DNA of 64,000 bases from Hyparrhenia diplandra (GCA_015847255.1 JADLZK010009006.1:124001-188000); one strand, 5' to 3'; numbered from the stretch's first letter, positions 22,854 through 35,133 are shown. The notes: generated by a model not told the origin, from the letters alone. Program-made: numbers and translations.

Positions 22854-23872
22854 ATGGTCCGCGGGCGGGACGGCGTTTGGACGGCGCGGTCCCCGACTGT
22901 GGTAGTCCTGTGGGACCTCGACAACAAGCCCCCGCGCGGGCCGCCGTTCCCGGCCGCCACCGCCCTCATCGGCACCGCCTCCCTCCTCGGCCGCGTTGTC
23001 TCGGTCTCCGCCTTCGCCAACCGACACGCCTTCTCCCACCTCCCGGGCTGGGTAGCAGCCGAGCGCCGCGACCGCCGCGCCCTCGACCGCGCCGAGCGCG
23101 CGGGGGGGTCGTCGCCCCTGCCGTGCCCTACTCCTGCGCCGTCTGCGGCCGCCGTTTCCCCACCCGCCCCGATCTCACCCGCCACTTCCGCCAGCTTCAC
23201 GAGCGCGAGCGCAACAAGAAGCTCTCCCGCCTCCGCTCCCTCAAGGGCAAGAAGCGGCAGAAGTTCCGCGAGCGGTTCATCTCCGGCAACACCAAGTACG
23301 AGGACGCCGCGCGGGAGCTCCTCACCCCCAAGGTAGGATATGGGCTCGCCTCCGAGCTCCGGCGCGCGGGCGTCCACGTCCGCACCGTCTCCGACAAGCC
23401 ACAGGCGGCGGACCACGCGCTCAAGCGTCAGGTGAAGCACTCCGTCGCCTGTGGTGTCGATTGGGTGGTGCTCGTCTCTGACGACTCGGATTTCACCGAT
23501 ACAGTGCGGAATGCACGCGCTGCCGACCTGAGGACGGCCGTGGTGGGTGACGGCTGCCGCGCTCTTGGCAAGGTTGCTGACATTTGGTTGCCATGGGACC
23601 GAGTTGAGAATGGGGATGTTGATGAGGAGATGCTGAGGAGTTGCACATTTGCAGAGTACCGAGAAGATCAGGAAGATGAGCTGGATGAGCAGTTCATAGT
23701 GGATTGGGATGCAAGTGACTTTGATGATGTTGTTGACGATATTGTTGGAATGAGAACCAGTTTGCTTGGGGCTACAACAATATCTGCGTTTGCTGATGAG
23801 GACATTACAGATGGCATATTTGATAGCATGCTTTGGAGTAGTGATGATGAGGAAGAAGATGGTTACTTGTGA
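22854..23872 (+). CDS. NYN (PIN-like nuclease) domain protein with C2H2 zinc finger; one frameshift
   Basis: Likely RNA-processing or nucleic-acid-binding protein of the plant C2H2/NYN family (At5g52010-like, from memory). Residues after the start at 22854 read SPTVVVLWDLDNKPP, the first acidic strand of a NYN fold. The second acidic cluster, VDWVVLVSDDSDF, is at about 23453-23491. Between them lies one C2H2 finger (CAVCGRRF...H-x4-H) and a Lys/Arg-rich helix. The C-terminus is very acidic and ends DDEEEDGYL. The frame must change by one base at the run of seven Gs near 23102-23108, where one more G would keep both halves in one frame. The N-terminus is uncertain: 22854 is the only ATG in frame with the first half, but the preceding 54 bases also read as an Ala-rich sequence, and ATGs at 22552 and 22681 lie in another frame. 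A plastid transit peptide encoded further upstream is possible. Confidence 0.7.
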
Positions 23873-24249
23873 GGTTCACATGTGTGTAAACAGGTAAGCA
23901 GGAAACATTTGGATGGATACATTTTTTTTTTGGTACATGTAATGTGATCAATTGATCATGCAGAAATTAGCAAACTATTGTAGAATTATTAGTCAAAAGG
24001 TTGTCTTCCCTTAAAAAGTAACTGAGTCATGAATATTGGATCAGTTTGCATGATTAGTTAACTGTCTGTGTGATACTAATGTTTGGTAACTGAGTTGAGT
24101 TAATTTTCCCTTTTAGTTTTTCTTGTGCATCAGTTTGCATGATTAGTTCACTCTTTGTGTGATACGAATGTTTGGTTACTGACTCTGAGTTGAGTTAATT
24201 TGCCTTTTTAGTTTTTCTTGCCCATCGTAGAAGATTACATTTGTTCACT

Positions 24250-24615
24250 TTAATGCTTATACGCAATGTTGCAATATCCTCCACATCCAGAGAATTGGAA
24301 AGAACTTGTATCAAGTTTTAAGCCGTTACTAGAACAGATGAATTTATCCACCTTGTTGGCAGCTGGAAGCTTCATTTGTTTTCTCAATGCATTTCCTGCA
24401 GGATCCAGAATTCCAGATGCCAAAATTAACACCAATCCAACCAACCCACCAAGACATTCACATGCTTGCATTGTCTTCCTGCACACCTCCTGATTCATGA
24501 ACTCTTCATGACGAGGCATGATTGGTTCATGCTTTTCCTCACGGTTATCCTGCTTAATTAAGATTAGAGGTCTTCTTTTTCTGAATGCCCTAATTTCATC
24601 AAATAATTCAGCCAT
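24250..24615 (-). CDS. Hypothetical small protein, 121 residues
   Basis: An uninterrupted frame on the strand opposite the NYN gene, about 380 bases past its stop. It starts MAELFDEIRAFRKRRPLILI, is charged for about 65 residues, then has one hydrophobic stretch (LGGLVGLVLILASGIL, about residues 75-90) that could be a membrane segment, and ends with a Cys/Gly-rich tail. I do not recognise a family. Composition is protein-like in a region that is otherwise AT-rich, but there is no promoter, splice or homology support. It could be an exon of a larger or decayed gene. Confidence 0.28.
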   Translation of the reverse strand: MAELFDEIRAFRKRRPLILIKQDNREEKHEPIMPRHEEFMNQEVCRKTMQACECLGGLVGLVLILASGILDPAGNALRKQMKLPAANKVDKFICSSNGLKLDTSSFQFSGCGGYCNIAYKH

Positions 24616-27600
24616 TGTTTCTCGAAACTTTTACTGGTAAAGATTTCACTTGCCCGAATTTTGTAGATGCTGACCATCACGATTGTCAGGCCGGCATCAT
24701 TCTTGCTCTGTGCTCTCTATTTCTCCTAGCAATTCTACAAACAATCTTATCTTTCACAATCGAAGCCTTGCTCCTCCCTATAGATTGCTAGGAAGCATGC
24801 TCACCTTCTGGCCAAAAGGGTTTGTATCCAACTATTATTTATCTGTATATGTATATAAGTTCATTTCTCACCACTAAACTTTTTGATAGTTGAACACTTT
24901 CTCTGTTTTATTATGGGAAATGATAGTATGATTTCGAGAATCTGCAGTTTTGGTTCATTAGAGCAGTGTTAGAATGGAAACTATGCAGACGAGACAGTTT
25001 TTATTTCTCATTTGATTTACATCCATATCAACACTGCAGTGTTAGGGCGAGTTCCTCAGCGAGAAGTACTAATTTAATTTTAGTCTGAGAACAATAGTTA
25101 GTTTATGAGCTAATTGAGACAGTTCCTTTCTTCTGTGTTAACATATGGGGACAATTAACAAAAAAATATGGTGCCCCTGTTGTATGTCCCTTCTTCAGAT
25201 CTGCAGTTTTGCACGTCGTAACCATTTTGCAGTTACTGCATCTCAGGTGCAAGTTTTGGATAACACATCTTGATACAGGGATGAGGACTGAGTATATCGG
25301 GAGATGAGCAAGTCACTCGGTCTCGAACTTACCAGACATCAGTTTATCCTGCCGGGTTTTTTTTTTTTATTTTTTGAACATTTAACCGGGGGGGTTTATA
25401 TCCTGCCGTTGACTTGAAGGATTAAACAACAGCTTGATTGAGTGCCGGTGGAGTTCAGTTCGATGGGTAGGCAGGTTGAGCATCTTTCGTCTGCCGCAAG
25501 GTATAGTTGCCTTTTGCTTATCTGTTTTTTTTAATGAAATACTCCTGCCTTTTGCTTATCACTTTTGCTGAACAAGCCCGTGAAATAAGATGTGAGACTG
25601 GGGTTGGCCGTAGATTCTTTCCCCTAAGAATCGACGACCTTTTCTTTCTTTTTGCCGTTTGGCAGAACATCCATACGAAATATCGAAATTGTTATCTTTT
25701 CTGTCCTGCTTCCATTGGCGTGCTTGTGGTTCTGCAGCTATTCTCTGTACTGTACGGAAAGTTGCTTCGGCGGCCTTTCCGGCTGTCCCACCAGCCAGAC
25801 GAAAACATGACTGAAAATCACCTGCTACTCCCTTCAAAAAAAAAAACACTGGTCCATTAAATATAGATAAAAAACTAATTGCTGAAAAGTCTTAAACGAA
25901 ACTTTTAAACGTAGTTAGTCTAGTAATTACCAAATACTACAAACAAAAATCACGTCAAATCTTTTACCAAACCATATGCATGGATAATATAGATAAAAAC
26001 TAATTAATTTGAAAAGTGCTAAATGAAACTTTTAAACGTAGTTAGTCTAATAATTACCAAATACTACAAACAAAAAAAAAATACCCCTGAATATTTCACC
26101 AACACCGTACATGACGGCAGTCGGGTAGCGATTCGCGAACGTGGTTCAGTTAAATATTTCACCAACCGTATAAGACGGCAGTGGCGTCGCGATTCGCGAA
26201 CGTGGTTCAGTAGCTGGGCGAGCCGCTATCCACGCTGCATGCTTGCATCGAACCACCTGTCTCTGTGAAGGAACTGTCAGGAACCTCCGTCCACCGACGC
26301 AAATATCCTATCGCAGTGTGTACTTCAGCATAGGAGTACGGCCAAATCAGTGGATCGCCTTCAGTCAGTGTCCCATCGTGACAGGCCACTGACAATCCCA
26401 GTTGCTCGATGCATCCACTCCGTTCTGCTCGCAGCATTTCCGAGCAGAGATCTGATCTGAAATCGCACGGGTGCATCGTCGCCTGTGCGGCTGTAGCCAA
26501 ATGCATCAAGGGAGCGGTGAGTCGGTGACCCGGGCGGACTCCTGCCGCTCATCGATGCGTCGTACTCGGAGTCGGGAGCACGTCACGGAACCAGACAACC
26601 CGAAACCGTCCGCCGCCCCACCCCTCGTTGACGAACGACGGGGAGGAAGAGAAAATCAAGGGCCCGCGCGGCGGCAGGCAGCGCAGGGCCCCGCGCCCTA
26701 GCACGTCGGGGCATCGGCATCCCCGGCCCGCACCGGACCGAACCAAGCGGATAACAACGGCGTCGCGGTCGGCGGTCGCCCCCGCCTTGTCGGGCCGTGT
26801 GGGCGGCGGGCCCCGCGCTACGCGACACGGACACACGGGAAGCCCCCGGCCCCTGATCCGCCCGTCACCGTCCGTTGCCCACGGCTTCTTCTTCTCTCTT
26901 TAACTGCGACGGCTCTCTTGATTAGCCAGCATCACAGGACCCGTTACGGCCGCCGCCGCCGGTGCCAGATGCGGTGCACCGTGCACGCACGTAACGTAAG
27001 CTGGCAACGCGCGCGCGCGCGCGCCGCCGACTTGCGTTGCCATCGTTCGTCGCTGTACATGTCCTCTCCCCTCGTAGCTTTTGCGGCGTTCAGACTTCAG
27101 ACACAACCGAACGTGCAACATATAAACATGAACGAATCCATGTTACATCACGGTACACGCACAACCGTGTTACGTTCCATACCATACGTCCATATACGTA
27201 TCCATACTACTTTCAAGCAGAGACGCAGAAATCGTGAGAGAAAACGTCCAGTGACAGTCTCCTGCTGATCGACGCAGCTGTTGACAGTCTCCTTTGAGCT
27301 GTTAGCTTTTGTGGGAGGGAGAGCATCCGTTCCGAGTGCGCACCGACCATCCCATCGATCCATCAATTATTTCGTGCGCACTAATGACCGCACCCGTCAC
27401 ACCAAAACCTAACGAGCGACTAGTTTACTCTACTAAAAACTCCCTGGCGATAAGCTCATATAGTCACCGTCAGTCACACAGCTCAACGCAAGCGCCGGCC
27501 GTCCCTGTCGCCACTCGCCACACACACCCACACACACACAGCCGCGCGCACCGACTCACGAAAAATCCTGGCACGCCCAGTCAGTCGCCCACGCCCTAAT

Positions 27601-27660
27601 CGCCCTCCCACCAACTCACGGCCCCCACACTAATCCCCACCTGGGCCTGGGCCGTTCGCC
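24616..27660. other. Intergenic DNA between the NYN and ERF genes
   Basis: No gene is supportable. The left part is AT-rich; from 26450 to 27660 it turns GC-rich and is the likely distal promoter of the ERF gene, with a (GC)n tract at about 27009-27022 and (CA)n at about 27522-27540. Two local duplications lie at 25859-26212 and are listed separately. Confidence 0.5.
25859..26212. repeat. Two adjacent tandem duplications
   Basis: First pair: about 90 bases starting ATATAGATAAAAA-CTAATT and ending CAAATACTACAAACAAAAA, at 25859-25950 and 25986-26075. Second pair directly after it: about 61 bases starting AATATTTCACCAAC and ending GATTCGCGAACGTGGTTCAG, at 26090-26151 and 26152-26212. The first unit resembles the inner part of a grass MITE; the second has no recognised source. 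Confidence 0.75.
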
Positions 27661-27672
27661 TAATCCCCAACT

Positions 27673-27680
27673 ATTTATAG
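27673..27680 (+). promoter_or_regulatory. TATA box of the ERF gene
   Basis: TATTTATA lies 156 bases before the ATG at 27829 with a GA-rich leader in between (about 27700-27735), a common grass promoter layout. Confidence 0.6.
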
Positions 27681-27828
27681 ACCCCACCGCTCATAGGTGC
27701 AAGAGAAAGAAAGAGAGAGGGGGCGGAGAGGGATAGACACGAAGACCCCAGTAGAGAGCGGCAGCGCCCGCCCCACGACCCCCGCCCACCGCCGCGGCAA
27801 ACTGCTGCTGCTGCTGCCGATCCGGGGG

Positions 27829-28427
27829 ATGGAGAGGGACGCAACTGCCTTCTGCGCGCCGCCGCAGCCCGCGCCGGTTTCCCATGCTACGGCGCCGCCC
27901 GCGACGGTTCTGGGCGCCGCCGGTGGAGCCAGAGCGGTCGCGGTCGCGCCGGTGGCAGGGCATGGCCGCGGCGGAGGAGGAGGAGGGAGACAGTACCGCG
28001 GCGTTCGGATGCGTAAGTGGGGCAAGTGGGTGGCGGAGATCCGCGAGCCCAACAAGCGGTCGCGGATCTGGCTCGGTTCCTACTCCACCGCCGTCGCCGC
28101 CGCGCGCGCCTACGACACGGCCGTGTTCTACCTTCGCGGCCGATCCGCGCGGCTCAACTTCCCCGACCAGCTCGACGGCGCGGCGGTGGCGGACAACCTT
28201 GAGGGCCACAAGGACGGCGCGGGGCGGGGCTCACCGCCGCCGCTATCCGTAAGAAGGCGGCCGAGGTCGGCGCCCGCGTCGACGCCCTCCACTGCGGCGG
28301 CGTCGGTGGACTCGCTGGCGGTGGTGGTGGCGCGTCTCCGCAGCCGCTGTCGTCACACCATCGCCGCCGCCCCAAGAACCCCGACCTCAACCGGGAGCCC
28401 ACCCCGGACACCTCGGACGACGAGTGA
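27829..28427 (+). CDS. AP2/ERF (DREB-type) transcriptional repressor with EAR motif; one frameshift
   Basis: Intronless DNA-binding transcription factor. One complete AP2 domain is seen (QYRGVRMRKWGKWVAEIREP through AARAYDTAVFYLRG to RLNFP, about residues 50-110). The V and E of WVAEIREP are the DREB-type contact positions, and the group-II signature continues after the domain. The segment LTAAAIRKKAAEVGARVDAL and a terminal DLNREPTPDTSDDE (DLNxxP-type EAR repression motif) are read only one base out of frame: one more G in the GGGG run near 28226-28229 joins the AP2 domain to them and gives a stop at 28425-28427. Without that base the frame runs to 28524 through a low-complexity Pro/Ser tail. 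The conserved motifs make the first reading much more likely. Role inferred: EAR-type repression of stress or developmental genes. The start is the first ATG after the TATA box. Confidence 0.8.
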
Positions 28428-31400
28428 AGTGAACCCCGCTGATTTCGTCGTTCTTCTTCCTCCTCCTCCTCCTCCATCTACCAGTCTCCTAGTCCTTAGG
28501 CAAAACTACTCACCTGAGGGGTAGGGTAGCTAGCTAGCTAGACAGCAGCAAGTAGCAAGTAAAAGCAGGCAACCAGATGGCGCCAGGGACGCAGCGCAAG
28601 GTGTTCGGTGGAATGCGGATGAGCTCGGAGGTGGCCAATAATGGAGCCGCGACGTCGACGTCAGGGCCGGAAGCCGTAGTAAGTAGGAGGAGGAGCCTAG
28701 CGTGTGCGAGCTGTGCCGTTTGCCCGGAGACGACGTCGATGGACGGCGACGGCGACGGCTCTAGCACACAGTAGCAGGAGACAAGACGGGTGCGTGCGTG
28801 CGTGTCAGTAGTGTGTGCGGGCATGTAGCTATGCAAGACGGCTATGTACCTCTCCCCTTCACATAAAGACGTGTGTAAAGAAACAAAAAAAAAGATGATA
28901 CCCGGCAAGCAAGATGGGCAACTAGTGCTTCATGAAATATTTTCCTTGTTCATGACTGATGTGTGATTCCTATTTGAATTTGGAAGGCAGCTAGTGTTTT
29001 GATCAATCAATCAATCTCTGGGCTCTGTTCGAAACGTTTTGAATTTCATGTGAGTTTTGAAACACGAATGGTTTGTTTTTAAATCTGGAAAAGAAATTTC
29101 CAACACCGTTCCAAATGAGGCCAATCTGATGGTCTCGAGTGAATCTTGCGTGCCAAACCGGGGCCATTTCTGTTTGGCTGAAAGAAGCAGCTGCACCACC
29201 GGTTTTCCGTCAGCGAACTTCGGTCACTCGGAAATGGGGGTGGGTCGGTCTCCTCGTGTCACCTCTCTGCTGGGTGCTGGCGTTGGCGGCGGCCGGCTGC
29301 CGGCAAAGGCGACGGCGGTGGTGGTGCCTGACGCTGACGGCGACGGGCACACGTTGCGGTGCCGCGCGGGGATTGGCGACCTGGCCGGCGCGGTGGACGG
29401 ACACGGACTTGCCGTGCGCGGCGCACCTGTCTGGCCCCGCCGAAAATGACAGGCGGTGGCCGTGCCGGTGGATATGATGTGCTGGTTGGGTTGGGGTGGA
29501 CCGGCACCGGCCGGCCCGTCGTTCTGCGTGCGTGCGTTGGTTCGTTCGGCCGTGGGGATGGCGTGGACCGGGGCCCGGCGCGCCACCGGTGTCACTCGTC
29601 CTCATCGTCAGCTGGCCAATGATGCGCGTGTCGGCAATTGATTACGGCGCTCGAGAGCCGCCGTCCCGCCGCCTTGTCTGTCTGGCTGGCCCTGGTGGAA
29701 CTGCCGGCGAAGATTCGTGTGGGATCTGCGGACGAGTGGACGACCGGCAAGTACGTACGGCCACGGCGCCTGGAGCCTGGTCCACGGCATCGGCACGGCA
29801 AGATTTCTCTGTCTCGCGCGTTTCGTCAAAGTGGTGGTAGTTTGTTGGCCACCACACGTCCATCCGGTTATGGTTTCGGGATCAGATGATCAAATTGGTT
29901 GGTTGGTAGGTGAATCACCGAAGTAGTATCTTTAACCGGTAGATAGATACGTACGTGCTGCTTCAGCTTTAACAAAACGAAACTATAGATAGTAGGATAC
30001 GTACGTGCTGAACAGTTCAGCCACGTTGTTCATGTATAGTAGAAACAAAACGGAAACCATGTGAATGTTGCTCGGTCTATCAATCCAGTTTGAGATGCAA
30101 GTGAACAGTAAGCACTTGACCACGCCACGTTGTTGGGTTGGGACATGTATAGTAGTAGAACACAAGAAATACATGATAAATAAATATCTGCGTGATTCTG
30201 ATTCTGAAACTTGTAGTAGCTTTCTTTTTTAGTGCACTGTCGCGGAAGAACATTCCCACTGGACTGCGTCTGCGGGCGGCGGCAGCAACAACAATCAGAG
30301 AAGTATGGACGGCAACGACCCCGGGCAACGGCGACAACGACGTCGTCGATCGTGAGAATCCATCCATCTGACCGTCTCATCTCATCTGGGTCGGCATCAG
30401 GCCCTTTGCGGATTTCCTTGCTGATCTGGACTGTTTCGTCACGACTCTGAGGAGCAGGAGCCGTCCACGCCGGCCAGGACGCTGGTTTCGGTTGACCGGA
30501 GACCCCGGACTAGGCCACGCACGCACGCTGCGCTGCACAGGCCTCTGACATTTCCGAACCACCACCAGAGGTTGGTTCAACGGAGTGAGTACTTGTTTTC
30601 TAGTGCTCGTGTTGTGCCGCCCACCAAACTTGTTTAGTCCCAGTTCGTGTACTTGTGTGTTTGGATCGATATCATGCATGCATGGTACGGGCAGTATTTT
30701 AGACCAAGCATAAAGGTCCCGGATCGTCTGGACCTCACCGACGGACGGGCGACGACAGCCTGATCCGGTGCGGGCTCACTCAATTCGTGGGGTCAGATAA
30801 GATCGAGATGCTTGATTGGAGGGCACTGGGTGGGTCAACCTATTCATCCTGGAACATGTGGTTCCCCATATAATTCAGTAGTAGCTGTGTGTCACTGTTA
30901 GTTAAACGGTTGAGGAGGCTATGTGGTGCGGACCAAAAGTTGAACGAGGTAATTGTGGTCTAAAATTGTACTGACACACAGGTATCCAAGGAGTATTTTT
31001 GTATTTCAAGGCACCGGGTCAAATGACAAAACGAGATGAGAGGTGATGGATACCCCTTTGCCCTTTTCACACCGTTTCCTTGACCCTTTCTATTTTTAGT
31101 TCAAAATTGTATAGTTTTAAGGCCACATCCTAATTGCGATCCTTAAATTTGTTAGGCTAAATTAAAAGACCTTTACCACCCCTAGATGAGACACCACAAG
31201 GCACCAGTAAACTTCAGAGACAGAGAGGAACGGTCCACACCGCTTATTAGCGACCTCTAATTTCTCTTACAAAAATTTAAAAATTTGATCAAACAAACAT
31301 GCATCCACCTCTCCTATTGTTGAAAAGCTCTAATGACCTCTCAAATCTGTTTCTAAATTTTACACTTAGCTTAAGCGATTGTAAAGAATAACTAAAAGTT

Positions 31401-34069
31401 ACACCCTAATCTTCATATAAATTACCCATATATACCCTGACATAAAAAGAACAATATAAATTGGCCCCTTATTTGCATCTTAACTAGCCATATCTGCCGC
31501 TATTAAAAATATCCTAGAGTAATGGCTGAGGTTACTTACTCCCTCAATTCCAGAATGGATCGAGTTATTCTTGTAGTTAATATTTGCAATTTCAATATTG
31601 GGTGCAAGAGGGGATATAATGGAGCTCTTAAATCCCTTAAACAACAGTTTTTTCTCACGCCATGACCATGCCCGCCGGACGTGTGGAGATGTTGCGCCTC
31701 ATCCTGTTGCCAGCTAAAACAACAAATTAAATGAGATGGATGACAACGTCTCGGAGATGGCAAGGAAGTTTAGGAAAGAAACATGACAACCAAAACTTGT
31801 TACTTTGACCTCTTATTATTATAAAAATATTTATGGAGATGTGATTTATGTATAATTTTATCATGGTATTTTTTAAACAAATCTAAATCATATAATTTTT
31901 TGTGTTTTCTCATTGGCATTAAAAGTTATTGATGATTTATGTGGAGATGTTTGCCCAAATTGTCCTAAAACAACAAATTAAATACCATCCGGAGGAAGTA
32001 CTCAAAACCCGTTTATGGATATTTGACCAATTAACCTCAATATTATCTATAAAGTGTTTTTTAGATGTGTGTGGCCAATAGCTCGTTAACTTGCTGATCT
32101 CACCAAGTCAGACGGCTTTCGATTGCATTCATACAATCAATTAAGATTTGGATGGAAGAAGTACTTGGTGTGCTAAACTGGATCTCTCCAAGGTGTATGA
32201 CAACGACGTGAATTGGGGTAATCTAAACAAAGTTTCAATGAAGCATGATTTTCAATCATTTCGTGATGATCAGGTGCATCGATCGAGTTATGTCTTGTCT
32301 AACCTTAGCGAGCTAGTTGATTGGCTTTGATGGGAGAGTTTTTGACATCTTTTACCTCTTCATGTGGTCTACGCTAGAGTAATCACATGATCTACCACAG
32401 ACACCTGTGTGCGTTATTGGTCTCATCCACGTCAACTATATATAACAACTAGATGACACCCCATGCATTGTTTCGGAGAGATTGTGATGTTTATAACAAA
32501 GGACTATTGATGGAGTGATAAATATAAAACCAAGAAAGGAAAACATATAAATTTGAACCTTTGGAATGATATAAAAAGAAATATTAGTACCAATTGTTTA
32601 TGTAACAGCTTGTGCCAAGAATTTGAAGATGCCACCCTTAATCATATTTTAGCTATTGAAGAAGTGAATGTCATTCAGTTAACTCTACTCCAACAATGAT
32701 TCGGACATATTCCATGAAGGTCCGACTCTCCCAGTACAATGCATCTTTGCAACGCCCTATAAATATCAATCAAACATAATCCAGTTCATAATTAGGCAAA
32801 AAAAACTTATCTGATTCAACTCTCACACGCATAATAAAAATAAAACATTGAATGTGGTTGGAAACTTGAATTGCCTCCATAATAGGTGTGGCAAGCCGTA
32901 GGAGCTGTGGCATTTGGTGGATGAAGATGAATAACATTAATGTATACTTGTGGATCAAGATGAATAACAGCAAATTAATGTATTGCCTTGTGGGTGCGTA
33001 TACATGTGACGCGGGTGTGCATATATGGTGAAAAAATGGACAAAATAGCTTTTTTTTGTATTTTGGGTGGTGCACCCTTGGTATGAAAGTAAATGAGTAG
33101 CACTGACCCTTGCCAAAGAAAGAAACGTCCGGCACCTCCGGGGGGAAGAGCAAGGTGATGAAGATGGCGTAGAAATCCCAATATATATACTCTTGGTGGT
33201 GTAGTGATGTGAAGAAGGCAAATCAATACATGTTCATTGCTGGTGGACTGTTTGTTTAGATAAATTTTCAAAATGTAGCCATTTGTTTTTCTGATTTTCG
33301 TTCTCGGCATTCTTGTATATACATTTCTATTTTTCTAATACAAAGGTATTCACACTCATGCGTATTCACAAAAAAGGTATAGGAAGATGTCTCAATAAGG
33401 CACTCACTTTAAATGTAAAAACAAAAACAATATTGCAATAAAAGCATTTGAAAAAAAATAACAATATTAGTTAGCCATGGCTCTAAGTGTATCCTTGAAT
33501 TTATTTATAACAGTTATGCCTCTTCTTAAAATTAGTTACTATGTGCAGTCGATGGAGTATCTTACAAATCGAAAAGTCAAGTACGTACTGTCTTAGTAAC
33601 CACAAGTATATGAATTACCCATGCGATGGAAATCAAAAGTAAGTAACTTGAGATAAGTACTTGAGATAATATCATCATAATAGTATGCTTAGACCTAATC
33701 AGCCGCACAGGCACAGACGACGACGACCGACAAGTGACTAACTCGACTTGGACAGACGCCAGAGAAACCGTGTGTAACTTTACACACGAAGATGAACCAA
33801 ATGTGTACGTACGTGATGACAGCAGCAGCAGCTAACCAGCAGTGCTTTCGTCATGCTCTGAAAGTTGAAAACCACCGACAAAGCTTATAGGAGATCGAGT
33901 ACTACGTCTACGTGCTGCACACAGGGCAGAAACAACGTTCACACGTAGAATTATTCAGTGAGCTAAGCCATACGCAGATGACGCCCAGAAGTACGACTAT
34001 ACTGCTACCAGTAAGTAGTGAGAGGCTACTACGTCGCTGCTGCGCCAGCGGACGCCGTACGTCCATCGG
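28428..34069. other. Long intergenic stretch, ERF to Aux/IAA
   Basis: Bases 28428-28900 are the likely ERF 3' UTR (a 65-codon frame at 28577 is probably fortuitous). From 29000 to 34069 I see no gene: 29140-29640 is GC-rich with overlapping frames on both strands, and 30900-33900 is AT-rich with only short frames. A 15-base direct repeat (GATACGTACGTGCTG) occurs near 29946 and 29997. The last few hundred bases are the 3' flank of the Aux/IAA gene. Confidence 0.5.
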
Positions 34070-35133
34070 CTACGCAAGTAGTATCTTGAGCCGCTTCACT
34101 GACTTCACGAACACCCTGCAACAAGCAGCAAATCAACGCCGTTAAGTTTACTGAATGATTTCATTGGATTGTTGCCGGCGTCAAACGATCGATACAAACA
34201 GTCAGTAGTAGTGACTGATATATACTCACTCCCACGGCACATCATCTCCGACGAGCAACCAGTCTCCTTCGCCGTCCTCGTAGGTGACCACGTAAGGATG
34301 GCGACGGCGGCGCTCGTGCGAGCCCACCTCTTCCTCTTCTTCTGCACGATCTGCATCTGCACCTGCACCCGCCAGTGGTTACAGGAGTGCGATCAGAGTT
34401 AATCAGCTGCACCGAATGGGAAGCTACGACAGCGAGGGCACGTATCGGAACCAGATCGACGGCGGCCGGCCCGGTCACGTCGCTGAGCCTGAGTCGCAGC
34501 ACCGCCGTCATGTTGCCGCCCGCCGGCTCGCCACCGGAACGGGAACGGGGACGCACCTGCTTGTTGGTTAGGCGAAGGGAACATGCGTTCGAGCGTGCGG
34601 AGCAGCTCCTGGTACGAGCCGTCGAGGGACACGTCGACCTTGCGCCCGATGGCCACACCTTCCATGTTGACCTTCACGTACCCGCCGCCGCCGGAGCTCC
34701 GCCTTCGCGCACACTTCACCGGCGGCCACCCCACCAGCCTCTTCTTCCTGCGTTACACACACGCCGACGGATTTCGATGACCCACGGGCGCAAAAAAAGA
34801 CCATACAACTAAACGACAAGATATTATCAGTGTGCGCACGTGGTATGGTACTGTTATTAACCACTGCACACTAGCTACTCACTTGTTGCTTGTTGGATCA
34901 TGGTCGATGCCGCCGCGGTCGCCGCCGCCGCCACCACCGTCACCATCCTCAGGCACGAAGAGCTGAAGCAGCGTCGCGGCCTTGGGTGCCCCGAACGCGT
35001 CGCCGAACACCCTCTTCTTCCCGCACGCGCCCGCCGAGCCGTCGACGAGACCGACGCCGAACTCCCCGCCGCCGCCGGCAGCCAGTGGCTGCTGGTGCGG
35101 GTTCGGCAGCGCGAGCCCGAGCTCCAGCTCCAT
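34070..35133 (-). CDS. IAA20: Aux/IAA auxin-response repressor, IAA20-like
   Basis: Nuclear short-lived repressor that binds ARF transcription factors and is degraded through TIR1/AFB when auxin is present. Exons (minus): 35133-34883, 34747-34557, 34362-34230, 34115-34070, GT-AG and phase-consistent, 206 residues. Domain I: LELGLAL at residues 3-9 (EAR/LxLxL). Domain II degron: VGWPPVK at 89-95, intact, so auxin-dependent turnover is expected. Domain III: YVKVNMEGVAIGRKVDVSL from 107. Domain IV: RRRHPYVVTYEDGEGDWLLVGDDVPWEVFVKSVKRLKIL near the C-terminus, with the basic and acidic (DGEGD) PB1 faces. Exon 3 has two acceptors six bases apart (exon start 34362 or 34356). The ATG at 35133 is chosen because MELELGL is the family start. 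It matches rice IAA20 as I remember it. The frame is intact. Confidence 0.92.

Noticed and set aside
22544..23100. Reading the NYN gene as one 442-codon frame from 22544
   Set aside because: The first 185 codons of that frame are low-complexity and miss the NYN strand, which lies intact in another frame from 22854.
25507..25860. 117-codon frame with hydrophobic start
   Set aside because: AT-rich intergenic setting, ends in a poly-A tract, no domain and no splice or promoter support.
28577..28774. 65-codon frame after the ERF gene
   Set aside because: It lies in the probable 3' UTR, has no recognisable feature, and is of a length expected by chance in GC-rich DNA.
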